DNA from: Phosphuga atrata
Lineage: Eukaryota > Arthropoda > Insecta > Coleoptera > Silphidae
Assembly: GCA_944588485.1 (NCBI GenBank)
Contig: OX155904.1
Span: 20,266,884-20,330,883 of the forward strand
Length of the DNA stretch: 64,000 nucleotides
Direction of reading: 5' to 3'
Positions 34,752-47,100 of this stretch are shown in pieces. The notes below the pieces were generated by a model. It made no database searches. It saw nothing but the letters and a program-made list of their open reading frames with translations, and was not told the origin of the DNA. Both the position numbers and the translations under genes were made by a program. The first letter of the stretch is position 1; the number at the start of each line of letters is the position of its first letter.

Positions 34752-36461
34752 ATGTTCCTAATCTTCTTTGTATTAATACACCGAGCAAATTGTTACGTTA
34801 TCAATTTGCCTATTATACCCACAACCTTTATGGAGATGAGAAACTTAGTTTTGGAAAAAGCTTCCAACTCTTATTCCAATCTATTAATCCACGATTTAAC
34901 CGACGGACACAATTATCCTCTTTCTCCCACATTAGCTTTACTAAACAGAAATTTGGATAACCCAATTGCTAGTTACGTTTTCAACAAAGATTTTGACAAA
35001 TTGAAAGGACTAAGAACAGTCAAAAGAATGGATATTGTTTTATTATATAATTTGACTAAAATACATGTTTTCTTGGAGGAAAGTAAGAAGTTTTTGGAGT
35101 TCAACCGTTTCGGCAAGTTCGTTTTCATAATAGTTTCTTTCGAAGACGACGATTTAGTTGGATTGAAAGAAACTATGAGATTGGTTTGGAAAGCCCAAAT
35201 TTGGAATTTCATTTATATTTTTTGGTGCCCCAAATATTACGAAATGTATTTCAATCCGTTTACTGATGAAGTTGTAGATGTCAGCAAACTGCCTTACGTT
35301 GTTGATCAGTTTAAGAAATTCGATAATTTGCAAAAGTATCCTTTGAATGTTTCTATAGCCTATGACCCACCGAGGATTATGTTTGACAATGGGAAGTTTG
35401 AAGGGGAATATATAAAATTGTTGGAAATGGTACGTACCATAATAAATGCTACGTTTATTCTGAAAGCTGCAAATGATATTATCGAAGCATATGAAGATGT
35501 GAAGAATCACAGGACCGAGTTTAGCGTTGTAGGCAGTTACTACGGAGCGCTAGAGGGTGTAAAGTATGCAGATCCTTTTTTAAGAGATGACTTAGTTGTT
35601 GTGACAGGTAAAGCTTCGAAAATTAAAACTCTCGGTTTAATATACATATTCAGTACAAACATTTGGATTTTGGTCTTATTAACAATCTTCATCTTCACAG
35701 TTACTATTAGTTTGATAGCCAAGAGATCATTCTCCGAAATCTTTTTGTACGTATTGGGATCAACCGCTGGTTACGGCTCAAACATCCCTTTCAAAACCTT
35801 CGAACGGCTTCCCAATATTCTTTTAATCTCCTACACTTTCTTTGGATTGATAATAGCTTGTGGGTACTCATCGTCAATGCTAGACGCTTTGATCACAACC
35901 AAGTTTTATCCGGAAATCAACACGCTTTCCGATTTAAAAGCCTCGAAGCTCACGCTTGCTACTACGTCCCCTTACATAAAGATAATACCCCCAGAGTTCG
36001 ACGTAGTTACTTTAAGTCAGGAAGAAATACTAGATTGCATTTTCAACGGAACAACTAATCTTGGTTATATAATGCCGATAAGTTACGCAAGTAACGCGGA
36101 ATATTACACATCGATGGAGCCTACTACGTTTCGTTTTGTTAGAGAGAGCATAGCGCCTGGTTTTCAGTCGTTTTATTTTTACCATAGTTCCCCGTTTGTA
36201 TATAAGATTACTGACGTTTTGAAAAAGCTACAGGAAGCAGGATTGTTTAATTTATTGTGGATTCGGGAGAAGGTTCAGGTTGAAGCGAGGAAGTTTGCAC
36301 CTTTGAAATTATTTCACATTCGTGGAGCTTTTGTTTTTTTGGGATTTGGGCATTGTATTGCGCTTTGCGCCTTTCTAGGGGAATTATTGATATCTTATAA
36401 AAGAAAAACGGACAAAGTTATAAATAGGGGTTTCCGTAATTGTTTAAGAGTTGCAAAGTGA
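34752..36461 (+). CDS. Divergent ionotropic receptor (IR), probable chemoreceptor, copy 1
   Basis: Single-exon 569-aa protein. Residues 1-15 look like a signal peptide (MFLIFFVLIHRANCY). An amino-terminal region to about 195 precedes ligand-binding lobe S1 (VSIAYDPPRIMF, then GEYIKLLEMVRTIINATF). TM1 is about 298-322, the pore loop 328-345, and TM2 about 353-382, with ACGYSSSMLDALIT in the place of the iGluR SYTANLAAFLT motif. Lobe S2 runs 383-520 and TM3 524-548, then a short basic tail. The arginine that binds glutamate's alpha-carboxyl in iGluRs is not recognisable, as expected for divergent IRs, so glutamate is unlikely to be the ligand. About 90% identical by eye to the receptor at 41521-43227. 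The ATG follows the conserved U1 block, and AATAAA lies at 36512. Being intronless fits divergent insect IRs. The ligand is unknown. Confidence 0.9.
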   Translation: MFLIFFVLIHRANCYVINLPIIPTTFMEMRNLVLEKASNSYSNLLIHDLTDGHNYPLSPTLALLNRNLDNPIASYVFNKDFDKLKGLRTVKRMDIVLLYNLTKIHVFLEESKKFLEFNRFGKFVFIIVSFEDDDLVGLKETMRLVWKAQIWNFIYIFWCPKYYEMYFNPFTDEVVDVSKLPYVVDQFKKFDNLQKYPLNVSIAYDPPRIMFDNGKFEGEYIKLLEMVRTIINATFILKAANDIIEAYEDVKNHRTEFSVVGSYYGALEGVKYADPFLRDDLVVVTGKASKIKTLGLIYIFSTNIWILVLLTIFIFTVTISLIAKRSFSEIFLYVLGSTAGYGSNIPFKTFERLPNILLISYTFFGLIIACGYSSSMLDALITTKFYPEINTLSDLKASKLTLATTSPYIKIIPPEFDVVTLSQEEILDCIFNGTTNLGYIMPISYASNAEYYTSMEPTTFRFVRESIAPGFQSFYFYHSSPFVYKITDVLKKLQEAGLFNLLWIREKVQVEARKFAPLKLFHIRGAFVFLGFGHCIALCAFLGELLISYKRKTDKVINRGFRNCLRVAK

Positions 36462-37560
36462 AAATATTTGCTCTGTTGTGTTGTAATTAAAGTATTATTC
36501 AAATAATGTAGAATAAAAATATTGTATTGACACACCCAAAATTAATGCACGTACATTTTATTTCTATATTATCTCCACTACTAGGAATTCGCACAAATAA
36601 AAATCGCCAACTACTTTATATTTCTATTTCCGGTTTCAATAAAACGATAAATTCGTTACAAATTGTTTACTTTCTCCTTCCAGAAATCCTAGAAAAACTT
36701 ATACAGTGTATTATTGTATACATTTAACTGGCTAGGAATCCACAAGAACAAATATCTCCGATTTCAAAAAGCAATCAATTTGTATTGAAACTATTTATTT
36801 GTTTTACTGAATATATTAAATTTGTATAGGAAAATTGAAACCGTAAAGGTGCAGTCACACTATGCAAGCGCTTTCAGAAAGCGTTTACATTGTGAAAGTA
36901 AAACTTGTATGGGCTGGCTGCCTTCTGAAAGCGCATTTGCATAGTCTGACTGCACCTTAACGTTATTCAATGGAAATTTACGTTTCTGTTCGTGATTTCC
37001 ATAAAAAAAGAGATTTGTTACATTTCGTAGTCTTTGCTCTTCAAAGGATCTTAAAATCATTTACGAAGTATTTTTATATACTTTTTAATACTTCTATTGC
37101 AGAATGCGCTTACATAAGTTAATCGGTGACCCCACTTCTAGCAAAAAGCGTGAGTATTCGTATTTTTTTCTTTACAACGAGTTTTAAAAAGCAAACATTT
37201 CCGAATGCAAGAATCGGAAATTTAAAATTGAAATTATAAATTGAAATCATTCAATTTATATTTGAACAATTTGTGTTGAAAATAAAATCACAAATTTTTA
37301 AACCAAATTGCAAGTGTTGATAGATATATCAAATAGGGGATGAAGACGTGGATGCAGATGCATTGGATGCTTTCAAATATAATTTAATTCGATTATTGTA
37401 AAGACAAATTTACGTTCCTAGTTACTCCTATTATTTATATACATTTGTTATATTTTATAGAAACTAAGTTCTATTTTCGTATGCTCATATGTCTTTCACA
37501 TCTGATAAATCTACAAAAGTTCCAAATGTTTGCCGCCTCTGCGAAAGTATACAACAATAA
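36462..37560 (+). repeat. Receptor downstream block D1
   Basis: 3' flank of receptor 1, including the AATAAA at 36512 and gaagacgtggatgcagatgc near 37342. Recurs inverted at 40270-41520 and at 43880-44169 plus 47387-47998. Shared length is more than 1 kb. Confidence 0.75.
36846..36961. mobile_element. Short MITE-like palindrome in D1
   Basis: Starts aaaggtgcagtcacactatg and ends with the complement catagtctgactgcacctt, with nested ctttcagaaagcg palindromes. Versions of different length occur in the two other D blocks (about 40984-41145 and 47860-47996). Confidence 0.65.
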
Positions 37561-37734
37561 ACAAATTTCCTGTCGTGCTCATAGACTATGATTTTAAAAT
37601 AGGATTTTTATGCTTCATTCGTAACTGATTATAACTCGGCAGATTATTGGCTTCTTTTATGTGCATCCTTCAATAAAACAGTAATACGATGACTAAAAAG
37701 CAAATTTTTGATGACGATGTGGTATTATACTAAT

Positions 37735-38287
37735 GTTAAATATTGTTTCAAAATCTGTTTCTAAAAATTGTAAAATTAATTCCAGAAATCTCGCATAAAA
37801 AAAACTAATTTAAGATCATTAGTACATAATATTGTAATATTTATTTTATAGATTTTCCATTTGGAGTTTTTGATTGATTGATTCTGCCTTAGATTGATTT
37901 AAGGGACATTAGCGAGGACTAATTCAAACTAAATGGGAAAATAATCATTGATTATGAAGGATCGTGATTGGAGTTGCTGATATAGTGATTGTAAAAAGTT
38001 AAGAAAAAGCTTTCGTTATATTTTAAACTTTGATTCAATTTTCAGGAAATTTTTTCTGTAGAGGCGAGTGAAATTTTTCCCACAACTTTTCCTTTTAACT
38101 TTATCGTAAAACAAGGAATTGAAGAAACTATTTAAATACATAATCTATTAAAAGCCAACTGAATATATCCTCGTATTTTGTTTCAACAATAATCCGTATT
38201 TTAAACTTTCGACCTGCACTGTATCAAACTTTTCTAAACTTTAAAAACCAAATATTTACATTACATTACCTCATTACTAAGTGTAAA
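37735..38287 (+). repeat. Receptor upstream block U2
   Basis: Matches U1 (gtggtattatactaatgtta at the left; tacattacctcattactaag just before the pseudogene). Leads directly into a truncated receptor. Confidence 0.7.
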
Positions 38288-38450
38288 GTTCCTAATCCTC
38301 TTTGTATTAATCCACCGAGCAAATTGTTACGTTATCGATTTGCCTATTATACCCACAACCTTTAACGAGATGAGAAACGTAGTTCTGGAAAAAGCTTCCA
38401 GCTCTTATTCCAATCTATTAATACACATTAATACACATTTATCCGATGCA
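38288..38450 (+). pseudogene. Truncated third ionotropic receptor
   Basis: The plus strand matches the first ~50 codons of the two intact receptors (ATCCACCGAGCAAATTGTTA region, then PIIPTTFNEMRNVVLEKASS). The ATG has been lost (the sequence reads gtgtaaagttcctaatcctc where the intact copies have ...caagATGttcctaatc), and the frame ends in the H-L-S-D region, where unrelated sequence starts. It is a dead duplicate that keeps its upstream block. Confidence 0.85.
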
Positions 38451-39210
38451 CAGTGGGGCCGAATGTATGATTTCTTGGCAAAAAATATTTGTGCTAAATT
38501 TTGACTATAAAATGACAAGTACCTACAAAACTTTTTAATAATAATACAAAGTTTAATATGTATTTTTTCTGAACTATATACATGTTTGTAAATTTATGGA
38601 AGTGTCCAACCAGTTTTTATAAGAAGCTGTCATGTTTTCTGTTAGCTTTTTGCCATCTTTTCTTGAAATCAGCTACAAAAAATGAAATCTTTTTATCAAG
38701 ATCCGGACATATTAATTCTTTAGGACACTTTGTAAGTGTTTCAAAGATTTTTTTCATAAATTTTACTTTACTTCGGTTCTGCGCTCTCAGCAGGTAGACC
38801 AAATCAGTGAAAAACACGTCTGCCGCAAATGCAGATATCTTGACCACTTCCCATTGTTTTGCTATATATAAATTCAAGGATAACGTTGAAAGTATAAATA
38901 AACTATGTGTGTAAACAGAACATTAATATCACTAACCATTTTTCCTCAAAAAAATCGTGAAAAAGTTATCTGTAGGTAAGGATGCCATACTGGTAAAACT
39001 ATTAAATCTGAGCCCCGATGGATACTTCTGAAATGAACTTTAGTTTCAGCAGCTTCAGGCAAGTCTAGTCGCTGAAAAGAAATGCTAGATCGCGGCTGCT
39101 TGATAGCATGCGGTAAAATGTTGCAACAGGATGACCCGTGTCGTGTGTACACATGTATACGCTCGCCGAGATCTGTAATGATTTTTCGCAAACCTTGTGA
39201 ACCTGTTATG
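38451..39210 (-). other. Unrecognised sequence replacing the third receptor
   Basis: Minus-strand open frames of 86 and 81 codons (38617-38877, 38946-39191) are present. The first has a Lys-rich KRWQKANRKHDSFL end. I do not recognise either. They may be parts of a decayed transposase, since the surroundings are transposon-derived, but I cannot assign a family. Confidence 0.3.
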
Positions 39211-40156
39211 TCTTGATCACACGTAACGAGTAGAGTGGCGAGACAGTCACTCGAACCCCTTTCTATTTACTAGGCGGAGTACAGGCCGAGTGGCTACCCT
39301 CACTCCTACCGCTACTGACTCGCTGGCCCACTCGGCATGTCTGAACAAGTACTCTCCTCGTTTTGTCAGTACGGTGATGGTGGATTGTTTGTTTGTTTTA
39401 ATTTTAAATACTACAATTGAAACTTTTGATGAAGTATTGCTTTATTTAATTATTAATTAATTTTGGTTTTACGTTTTTTAAAAAAGAAAAGAAAATTTCG
39501 TTAAAATGGGACAATGAAAAAACAATTAAATTTATTCAAATATATAAAGTGAATCCATGTCTGTGGGACTTTAGTTCACAGGACTACAAAAATAAACCAA
39601 AAAGAGACGCGGCATGCGTATCCATTTCGAGAGAAATTAACTAATATTGAAGCCCGGGAAATCCTATAGAAACCTTGCAAATATCGGTAGTTGAGCCCTG
39701 TTGCTAAAAAGCTTAAAGCAACTTGAAGCTTTATCTTGGCCGGTATAGATTCCCTCATTATAGTATTTTGTTTTTGAATTAGAGGACTTATATTTTTTAA
39801 TAATTCATTAAAATGTTCTACATCCATTCTCAGTAGCGCTTTAAATTCCCCTGGGTCTTCTAATTCCAATTCCCGAAATAGATTGTTACTTGCTCCAAGT
39901 TAGGGTCTCCTCAACATCCAAGGCCTTGTCCAAACGTGCTTCTTATCGTTTCGCAACAATTCGTTTAACTCCTCAATTAAATGAGGTATAAGCATCTTAG
40001 TGCATTTTTGAATCAACCTTTTACTATCCATCATGATCACTGACTGACTCACCCGGCAAAAAAATTAAAGCGTGTGAACACCTACTCGCCCACCCTACTC
40101 TCTCGGCCGAATGACATTTTACTGTCTCGCCACTGTACTCGTTACGTGTGATCAAG
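39211..40156 (-). mobile_element. Internally deleted PIF/Harbinger element
   Basis: Terminal inverted repeats: cttgatcacacgtaacgagt at the left and its complement actcgttacgtgtgatcaag at the right, extending about 35 bases through gtggcgagacagt. The minus strand encodes only the N-terminus of a HARBI1-like transposase: LRMDVEHFNELLKNISPLIQ, MRESIPAKIKLQVALSFLAT and YLQGFYRISRASI, with an upstream MDSKRLIQKCTKMLIPHLIE. The DDE catalytic part is missing. Confidence 0.8.
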
Positions 40157-40177
40157 CCATTAATTCCTGATATGTGT

Positions 40178-40180
<3 letters not shown>

Positions 40181-40226
<46 letters not shown>
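40181..40226. repeat. (TA)n microsatellite
   Basis: TA dinucleotide run after the Harbinger element and before the inverted receptor block D2. Confidence 0.95.
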
Positions 40227-40229
<3 letters not shown>

Positions 40230-40269
40230 TAAAAATTTAAAAAAATTAAATATTACACTTTGTATTATT

Positions 40270-41520
40270 ATTCAATAATTAGCCAATAATCTGCCGAGTT
40301 ATAATCAGTGACGAATCAAGCATAAGATTCATATTTTAAAATCATAGTCTATAAGCACGACAGTGTATCATTAAACAGCTAACTAACTAGTTATGACATT
40401 TGTTTATTGGTGTATGCTTTCGCAGTGGCGGCAAACAATTGGAACTTTTGTAGATTTATCAGATATGAAAGACATATTAGCATACGGCAATAGAACTTGG
40501 TTAGTATAAAATATAACAAATGTATATAAATAATAGGAGTAATTAGGAACGTACATTTGTCTTTACAATAATCAAAGTAAATTATATTTGAAAGCATCCA
40601 ATGCATCTGCGTCCACGTCTTCATCCTCTTTTTGATATATCTATCCACACGTAATTTGGTTTAAAAATTTGTCATTTTCATTGTCATTTCTCCAAAATAA
40701 AGTGCTACATGTATACAAACTGAATGATTCTTGTATTAGGAAATTTTTGCTTTTTCAAATTCTTTGTAAAGAAAAAGAAACTCATACGCACGCTTTTAGC
40801 GAAGAGTGGGGTCAGCGATTAGCTCATATAAGTGCATTCTGCAATAAAAGTGTTAAGAGTAAAAAGCATACAAAATTCAAAGTAAATGATTTTAAGATCC
40901 TTTGAAGGGTATAGAATACAAATTGTAACATATCTCTGATTTTTATGGAAACAACAGAAACGTAATTTTCCATTGAATAACGTAAAGGTGCAGTCTGACT
41001 ATGCAAATGCGCTATCAGAAAGAATTTCCAAGCAACAGGGTTTTTAGAAAGTGCTTTCATAGGCAGCCAGCCTATGCAAATTTTACTTTCACAGTGTAAA
41101 CGCTTTCTGAAAGCGCTTGCATAGTGTGATTGCACCTTTACGGTTTCAATTTTCGTAAACAAATTTAATATATTAAGTAAAACAAATAAATAGTTTCAAT
41201 ACAAATTGATTTGCTTTTTGAAAACGGAGATATTTGTTCTTGTGGATTCCTAGCCAGTTAAATGTATACAATAATACACTGTGTAAGTTTTTTTAGGATC
41301 TCTAGAAGGAGAAAGTAAACAATTTGTAACGAATTTATCATTTTATTGAAACCGGGAATAGAAATATAAAGTAGTTGGGGATTCTTATTTGTGCGAATTC
41401 TTAGTAGTGGAGATAATACAGAAATAAAATATACGTGCATTAATTTTGGGTGTGTCAATACATTATTTTCATTCTACATTTTTTGAATAGTTTGAATACA
41501 ACACAATAGAGCAAATATTT
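40270..41520 (-). repeat. Receptor downstream block D2 (inverted)
   Basis: Reverse complement of D1, with additional sequence near its outer end (gagttataatcagtgacgaa, aagcacgacagtgtatcatt) shared with 43920-44010. It retains the uninterrupted taacaaatgtatataaataa at 40507-40530, which is the empty site of a LINE inserted in the third copy. The equivalent of the AATAAA in receptor 1 reads AATGAA here. Confidence 0.75.
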
Positions 41521-43227
41521 TCACTTTGCAACTCGAAAACGATTATGGAAACTCCTAACTTTCTCCAGTTTTCTTTTATAAGATATCAATAATTCCCCTA
41601 AAAAAGTGCAAAGAGCAATACAGTGCCCAAATCCCAAAAAAACAAAAGCACCACGAATATGAAAGGTTTTCAAAGGTGTAAACTTCCTCGCTTCGACCTT
41701 AACCTTCTGCTGAACCCACAATAAGTTAAACAACCCCGTTTCCTGTAGCTTTTTCAAAATGTCAGTAATCTTATAAACAAAAGGGGAACTCTGGTAAAAA
41801 TAAAACGACTGAAAACCAGGAGCTATACTCTCTTTAATAAAACGAAACGGAGTAGTCCAATTCGATGTGTAATATTCCGCGTTACTTGCGTAACTCAACG
41901 GCATTATATAACCAAGGTTAGTTGTTCCGTTGAAAACGCAAAATAGTATTTCTTCCTGCCTTAAAGTAACTACGTCGAACTCTTGGGGTATTAACTTTAT
42001 GTAAGACGACGCAGAAGCAAGTGTGAGCTTCGAGGCTTTTAAATCGGAAAGCGTGTTGATTTCCGGATAATACTTGGTTGTGATCAAGGCGTCTAGCATT
42101 GACGAAGAATACCCACAAGCTATTATCAATCCAAAAAAAGTGTAGCCGATTAAGAGAATGTTGGGAAGCCGTTCGAAGGTTTTGAAAGGGATGTTTGAGC
42201 CGTAACCAGCTGTTGCTCCCAATACATACAAAAAGATTTCTGAGAATGATCTCTTGGCTATCAAACTAATAGTAACTGTAAAGGTGAAGATTGTTAATAC
42301 GATCAATATCCAAATGTTTGTACTGAATATGGATATTAAACCGAGAGTTTTAATTTTAGAAGCTTTAGCTGTCACAACCACTAAGTCATCTCTTAAGAAA
42401 GGATCTGCATACTTTACCCCCTCCAGCACTCCGTAGTAACTCCCTACAACGCTAAACTCGGTCCTGTGATTCTTCACATCTTCATATGCTTCGATAACAC
42501 TATTTGCAGCTTTAAGAATAAATGTAGCATTTATTATGGTACGTACTGTTTCCAACAATTTTATATATTCCCCTTCAAACTCTCCATTGTTAAACATAAT
42601 CCTCGGTGGGTCATAGGCTATAGAAATTTTCAAAGGATACTTTTGCAAATTATCGAATTTCTTAAACTGATCAACAACGTAGGGCACTTTGCTAACATCT
42701 ACAACTTCATCAGTAAACGGATTGAAATACATTTCGTAATATTTGGGGCACCAAAAAATGTAAATGAAATTCCAAATTTGAGCTTTCCAAACCAATCTCA
42801 TAGTCTCTTTCAATCTAACAAAATCGTCGTCTTCGAAAGTAACTATTATGAAAACGAACTTGCCGAAACGGTTGAACTCCAAAAACTTCTTACCTTCCTC
42901 CAAGAAAACATGTATTTTCGTCAAATTATATAATAAAACAATATCCATTCTTTTTACTGTCCTTAGGCCTTTCAATTTATCGAAATCTCTGTTGAAAACG
43001 TAACTAGCAATTGGATTATCCAAATTTCTATTTAGTAAAGCTAACGTGGGAGAAAGAGAATAATTGTGTCCGTCGGCTAAATCGTGTATTAATAGATTGG
43101 AATAAGAGCTGGAAGAAGCTTTTTCCAGAACTACGTTTCTAATCTCATTAAAAGTTGTGGGTATAATAGGCAAATCGATAACGTAACAATTTGCTTGGTG
43201 GATTAATACAAAGAGGATTATGAACAT
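41521..43227 (-). CDS. Divergent ionotropic receptor (IR), probable chemoreceptor, copy 2
   Basis: Single-exon 568-aa paralogue of the receptor at 34752-36461, in opposite orientation, differing at roughly 50 positions. Signal peptide MFIILFVLIHQANCY; ligand-binding S1 (ISIAYDPPRIMF), TM1-pore-TM2 (IIACGYSSSMLDALIT), S2 and final TM (GAFVFLGFGHCIALCTFLGE) are all present at matching positions, with no stops or frameshifts. Several changes cluster in S2 (TTSPYIKII to SASSYIKLI; SMEPTTF to SNWTTPF) and at the extreme C-terminus. S2 forms part of the ligand pocket, so the two may differ in tuning; that is inference. The ATG position is conserved with copy 1. The canonical AATAAA of copy 1 is not conserved downstream. 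Confidence 0.9.
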   Translation of the reverse strand: MFIILFVLIHQANCYVIDLPIIPTTFNEIRNVVLEKASSSSYSNLLIHDLADGHNYSLSPTLALLNRNLDNPIASYVFNRDFDKLKGLRTVKRMDIVLLYNLTKIHVFLEEGKKFLEFNRFGKFVFIIVTFEDDDFVRLKETMRLVWKAQIWNFIYIFWCPKYYEMYFNPFTDEVVDVSKVPYVVDQFKKFDNLQKYPLKISIAYDPPRIMFNNGEFEGEYIKLLETVRTIINATFILKAANSVIEAYEDVKNHRTEFSVVGSYYGVLEGVKYADPFLRDDLVVVTAKASKIKTLGLISIFSTNIWILIVLTIFTFTVTISLIAKRSFSEIFLYVLGATAGYGSNIPFKTFERLPNILLIGYTFFGLIIACGYSSSMLDALITTKYYPEINTLSDLKASKLTLASASSYIKLIPQEFDVVTLRQEEILFCVFNGTTNLGYIMPLSYASNAEYYTSNWTTPFRFIKESIAPGFQSFYFYQSSPFVYKITDILKKLQETGLFNLLWVQQKVKVEARKFTPLKTFHIRGAFVFLGFGHCIALCTFLGELLISYKRKLEKVRSFHNRFRVAK

Positions 43228-43870
43228 CTTGCAGTTTACGGTTTCGATTAGTAATGAGGTAAAGTAATGTAAACATTTGGTTTTTAAAGTTTAGAAAAGT
43301 TTGATACAGTGCAGGTTAAAAGTTTAAAATACGGATTATGTTGAAACAAATTACGAGGATGTATTCAATTGGCTTTTAGTAGATTATGTATTTAAATAGT
43401 TCTTTCAATTCCTTGTTTTACGACAAGGAAAAGTTGTGGGAAAAATTTCGCTCGCATTACAGAGAAAATTTCCTGAAAATTGAATCAAAGTTTAAAAAAA
43501 AATAAAGACTTTTTCTTAACTTTTTACTGTCACTATAACACATACTCCAATCACGATCCTTCATAATCAATGATTATTTTCCCATTTACTTTGAATTAGT
43601 CCTCGCTAATGTCCCTTGAATCAATCTAAAGCCGAAACGATCTATCAAAAGTCCAAATGGAAAATCTATAAAATAAGTATTACAATATTATGTACTAATC
43701 ATTTTAAATTAGTTTTTTTATGCGGGATTGTTTCTGGAATTAATTTTACACTTTTTAGAAACAGTTGAAACATTATTTAACATTAGCATAATATCGCATT
43801 GTCATCAAAAATTTGCTGAAAAATGATAATTTCATTTTTTGTTATCATAGGAGTGTTTTATTGAAGGATG
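43228..43870 (-). repeat. Receptor upstream block U3 (inverted)
   Basis: Reverse complement of U1/U2 (cggtttcgattagtaatgag; cctcgtaatttg-type blocks). 5' flank of receptor 2, hence its likely promoter region. Confidence 0.7.
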
Positions 43871-43879
43871 CACATAAAA

Positions 43880-44169
43880 GAAGAGACTTATATAAATTTT
43901 ATTTCAATAATTATAACTCTGCCGAGTTATAATCAGTGACGAATCAAGCATAAGAATCGTAATTTAAAATCCTAGTCTATAAGCACGACAGTGTATCATT
44001 AAATAGCTAACTAACTAGTTATGAAATTTGTTTATTGATTTATTTTTCGCATTGGCGGCAAACATTTGGAACTTTTGTAGTTTTATCAGATGTGAAAGAC
44101 ATGGGCATACGGAAGACATGGGCATACGGAAATAGAACTTAGTTTCTATAAAATATAACAAATGTATAT
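43880..44169 (-). repeat. Receptor downstream block D3, part a (inverted)
   Basis: Matches 40290-40525 (gagttataatcagtgacgaa; aagcacgacagtgtatcatt). Its continuation is at 47387, after a LINE. It includes a short duplication, acatgggcatacggaag. Confidence 0.7.
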
Positions 44170-44170
44170 A

Positions 44171-47100
44171 CTACAAAGCCGTAGTGAAGGCTACCTGTCT
44201 AGGGGTGACAACCCCGAATAATAAGCCTCCCAAGCTAACAACTTGGGTAGTATCTTGGACAGTGGCTCCACCACTGTCCCTTGAAGAATATTCTTCAACT
44301 GAGCATGAAGGAAAATCTCGCTAAATGCACTACCCCAGGTGGTAACCAATCCACCGTCACCTATGGTGACGTTAGCGGACCTTCGGATTCTGGGGAGTCC
44401 GCACCAACATGCTTTAAGGATGAGTCGGAGCATCCTGAAATCACCGGACATAAACTCAGACCAAGAGGGCAAAGCTTCTTCGCAACATTTAATGCCAACT
44501 CACTGCTAAAAGTGGGTAAACTGAAACATTTGACTGATTCACTAACACGACACAACATAATACTGACAGCAGTACAGGAAACCAGATTTACGGACGAACA
44601 TGCCTTCGAGTCCCAAGGCTACAGAATCCTCAAAGGAAAAGTGGGTCAGCGGATAATGAAGAACGTACCCCACTTAAGTACAGGATTTATAATCAGTCAC
44701 AGGATACTGGATTCAGTCACCGACTTTACCTCCCCGAGTAGTCGTGTATCCATTCTCTCTCTCAAATGCGCAAACAAGGGTTACAGTATAGTCAATGTCC
44801 ATGCCCCAATCAACCAGGACAACAGACGCAATCCAGACAGAACTGATACATTCTGGGAAGACTTAGAAGATATTATCTCTAAACTTCCAGAGAGACACAC
44901 CGTCATACTGCTTGGTGACTTCAATGCTCAATTGGAAAGAGAGAAAAAATACAGAAACATAGTGGGCAATTATCCGGCGCATAAGCGAACCAACCGCAAC
45001 GGATAACGATTGGTGGATCTGTGTAGGACTTTTGGGTTGATCATGAAGTCTACAGCATTCAAACACTTGCCAAGGAAGCAGAAGACTTGGATTTCACCTA
45101 ATACCCACCTGGGTGAATTCCAGATAGATCATGTGGCCATTTCACGCAAATCTCAAAAGGAAATACAAAACGTGAAGGTACTAAGAAGCGCCAATCTGGA
45201 CTCAGACCATTACCTCTCAAAGATCAAAATAAGACTCCAGCCTAGAAACACTAGATTACACAGAACCTCCAAAATGGTAAAATTTGACGTCGAGCGACTC
45301 AAGAACAGTCAAGAACTAAGTCAGAGACTGAACAACACAGACCTATACAACTGGGACCAACTGAAGGAGACTCTTGTCAAGGCGGCCAATGAACTCGCCC
45401 CTCTCTCTAGAAGAAGGAAGCATCCGTGGTGGACTGAAGACCGTGACAATGCAATAGCCCAAAGACAGATAGCCTGGCTGAAGTGGAATTCTAAAAAGAC
45501 CAAAGAAAATTGGCATACATTTTTGGAACAGAGAAAGGTTACAGCCAAGATAATTCGAGGAACCAAACGAACCTTCACACAAAACCAACTCACCCAAACC
45601 GAAGAGAGCTTTGCTAAGAATAATTCCAGAGATTTCTTTGGAACCTTTAAGCAGGTACTCAGAGTACTTGGCTCAGTACTTTAAAAAATTACTCAACTGT
45701 GACCCGCGCAGCGAAGATTTCGACTATAAACAAAACACACCAAACCCGGACTCGCTTCCTCCTTCATTGGAAGAAGTTAGCCAGATCATTCAACTTCTTA
45801 AGAATATTAAGGCAGCTGGAAATGACTCTATCGTTGCTGAACTGTGGAAAGGTGCTGGATACAATGCCATGCGCAAGCTAACCGAGATCATCCAGGACAT
45901 CTGGGAAACAAAGAAATTACCACCCGATTGGAAATCTGCTCTGATCCATTCGCTTCACAAAAAGGGAGATTTTACGGATCTAAACAACTACCGTGGAATT
46001 TCTCTCGTCCCGGTAACATACAAGATTCTCTCGAAGGCGTTACAAACAAGGGCAGAAAATCAGTTGGATAGTCAACTGGGAGAATACCAGGGGGGCTTCA
46101 GGAAGACCCGATCCTGTGTTGAACAGATCGTCAACCTTAAAACTGTACTTGCATACTCCAAGATGAGAAACCGAAAGGTGGTCGTCACCTTTGTTGATTT
46201 TAGGAAGGCCTACGATTGCATCGATAGAGAAACGCTTAACAAAGTACTGCAGGAACTAGCACTAGACAACAAAACCCGCAGACTAATCCTAGAAACTTTG
46301 ACCAACACCCATTCCAAGGTTAAATTTAGAGGCGATATTTCAGAAAGCTTCGAAATAAAAACTGGAGTGAGACAAGGAGATGGACTTTCCCCATTTCTCT
46401 TCAACTGTGTCCTTGAAAAGGTTATGAGAGAATGGCGCAAGGAACTGAACAATTTGGGTGCTCAGAGTGGAGTCTACCTGGGACGTAAGAACGGTGGACT
46501 GATTGTAGATTGCCCTATTTGCTGATTCTCTTGAGATAGCAACAATGCAGGTAAACTGTCTCAGAAAACAGGCTGCCAAAGTGGGTCTTCAAGTGTCGCT
46601 GGAGAAAACAGAATTCTTCACCAACATCAGAGAAGCAAACAGAGAGATGTTACTAGAACAGGGAAACATCAAGAGGACTGAGAAATTTAAGTATCTCGGC
46701 GAATGGATTGAACTCAATTTATCAGAAAGAGCATCATTATCCAAGAGAGTCAGCAAGTTAAAACTAGCCTATCTGCTGACTAAGAACACTTACAATAAGA
46801 AATGCCTGTCACGCAACCTGAAACTTAAGCACTATACATCAGTCTTACGACCAGAAGCCCTATATGCCATGGAGTGTCTTTCCTTGAACCGAAGGGGTCT
46901 AATAGAGAAATTGGAAATCAGAGAGAGGAGAATCCTCAGGAAGATCCTAGGCCCGGTATAGGAAGATGGGGAATTCCGAAGACAGCATAACTCTGAGCTC
47001 TACGAACATATTGAGATGCTCTCTGACTGTGCAAGGAAAAGAAGGGTAGCTTTCTATGGCCACATTGCAAGATTGTCTCCAAACCGACTAACCAACCGTC

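Noticed and set aside
38617..39191. Minus-strand frames as host genes
   Set aside because: No recognisable domain and they lie between transposon sequences; left as unassigned rather than called genes.
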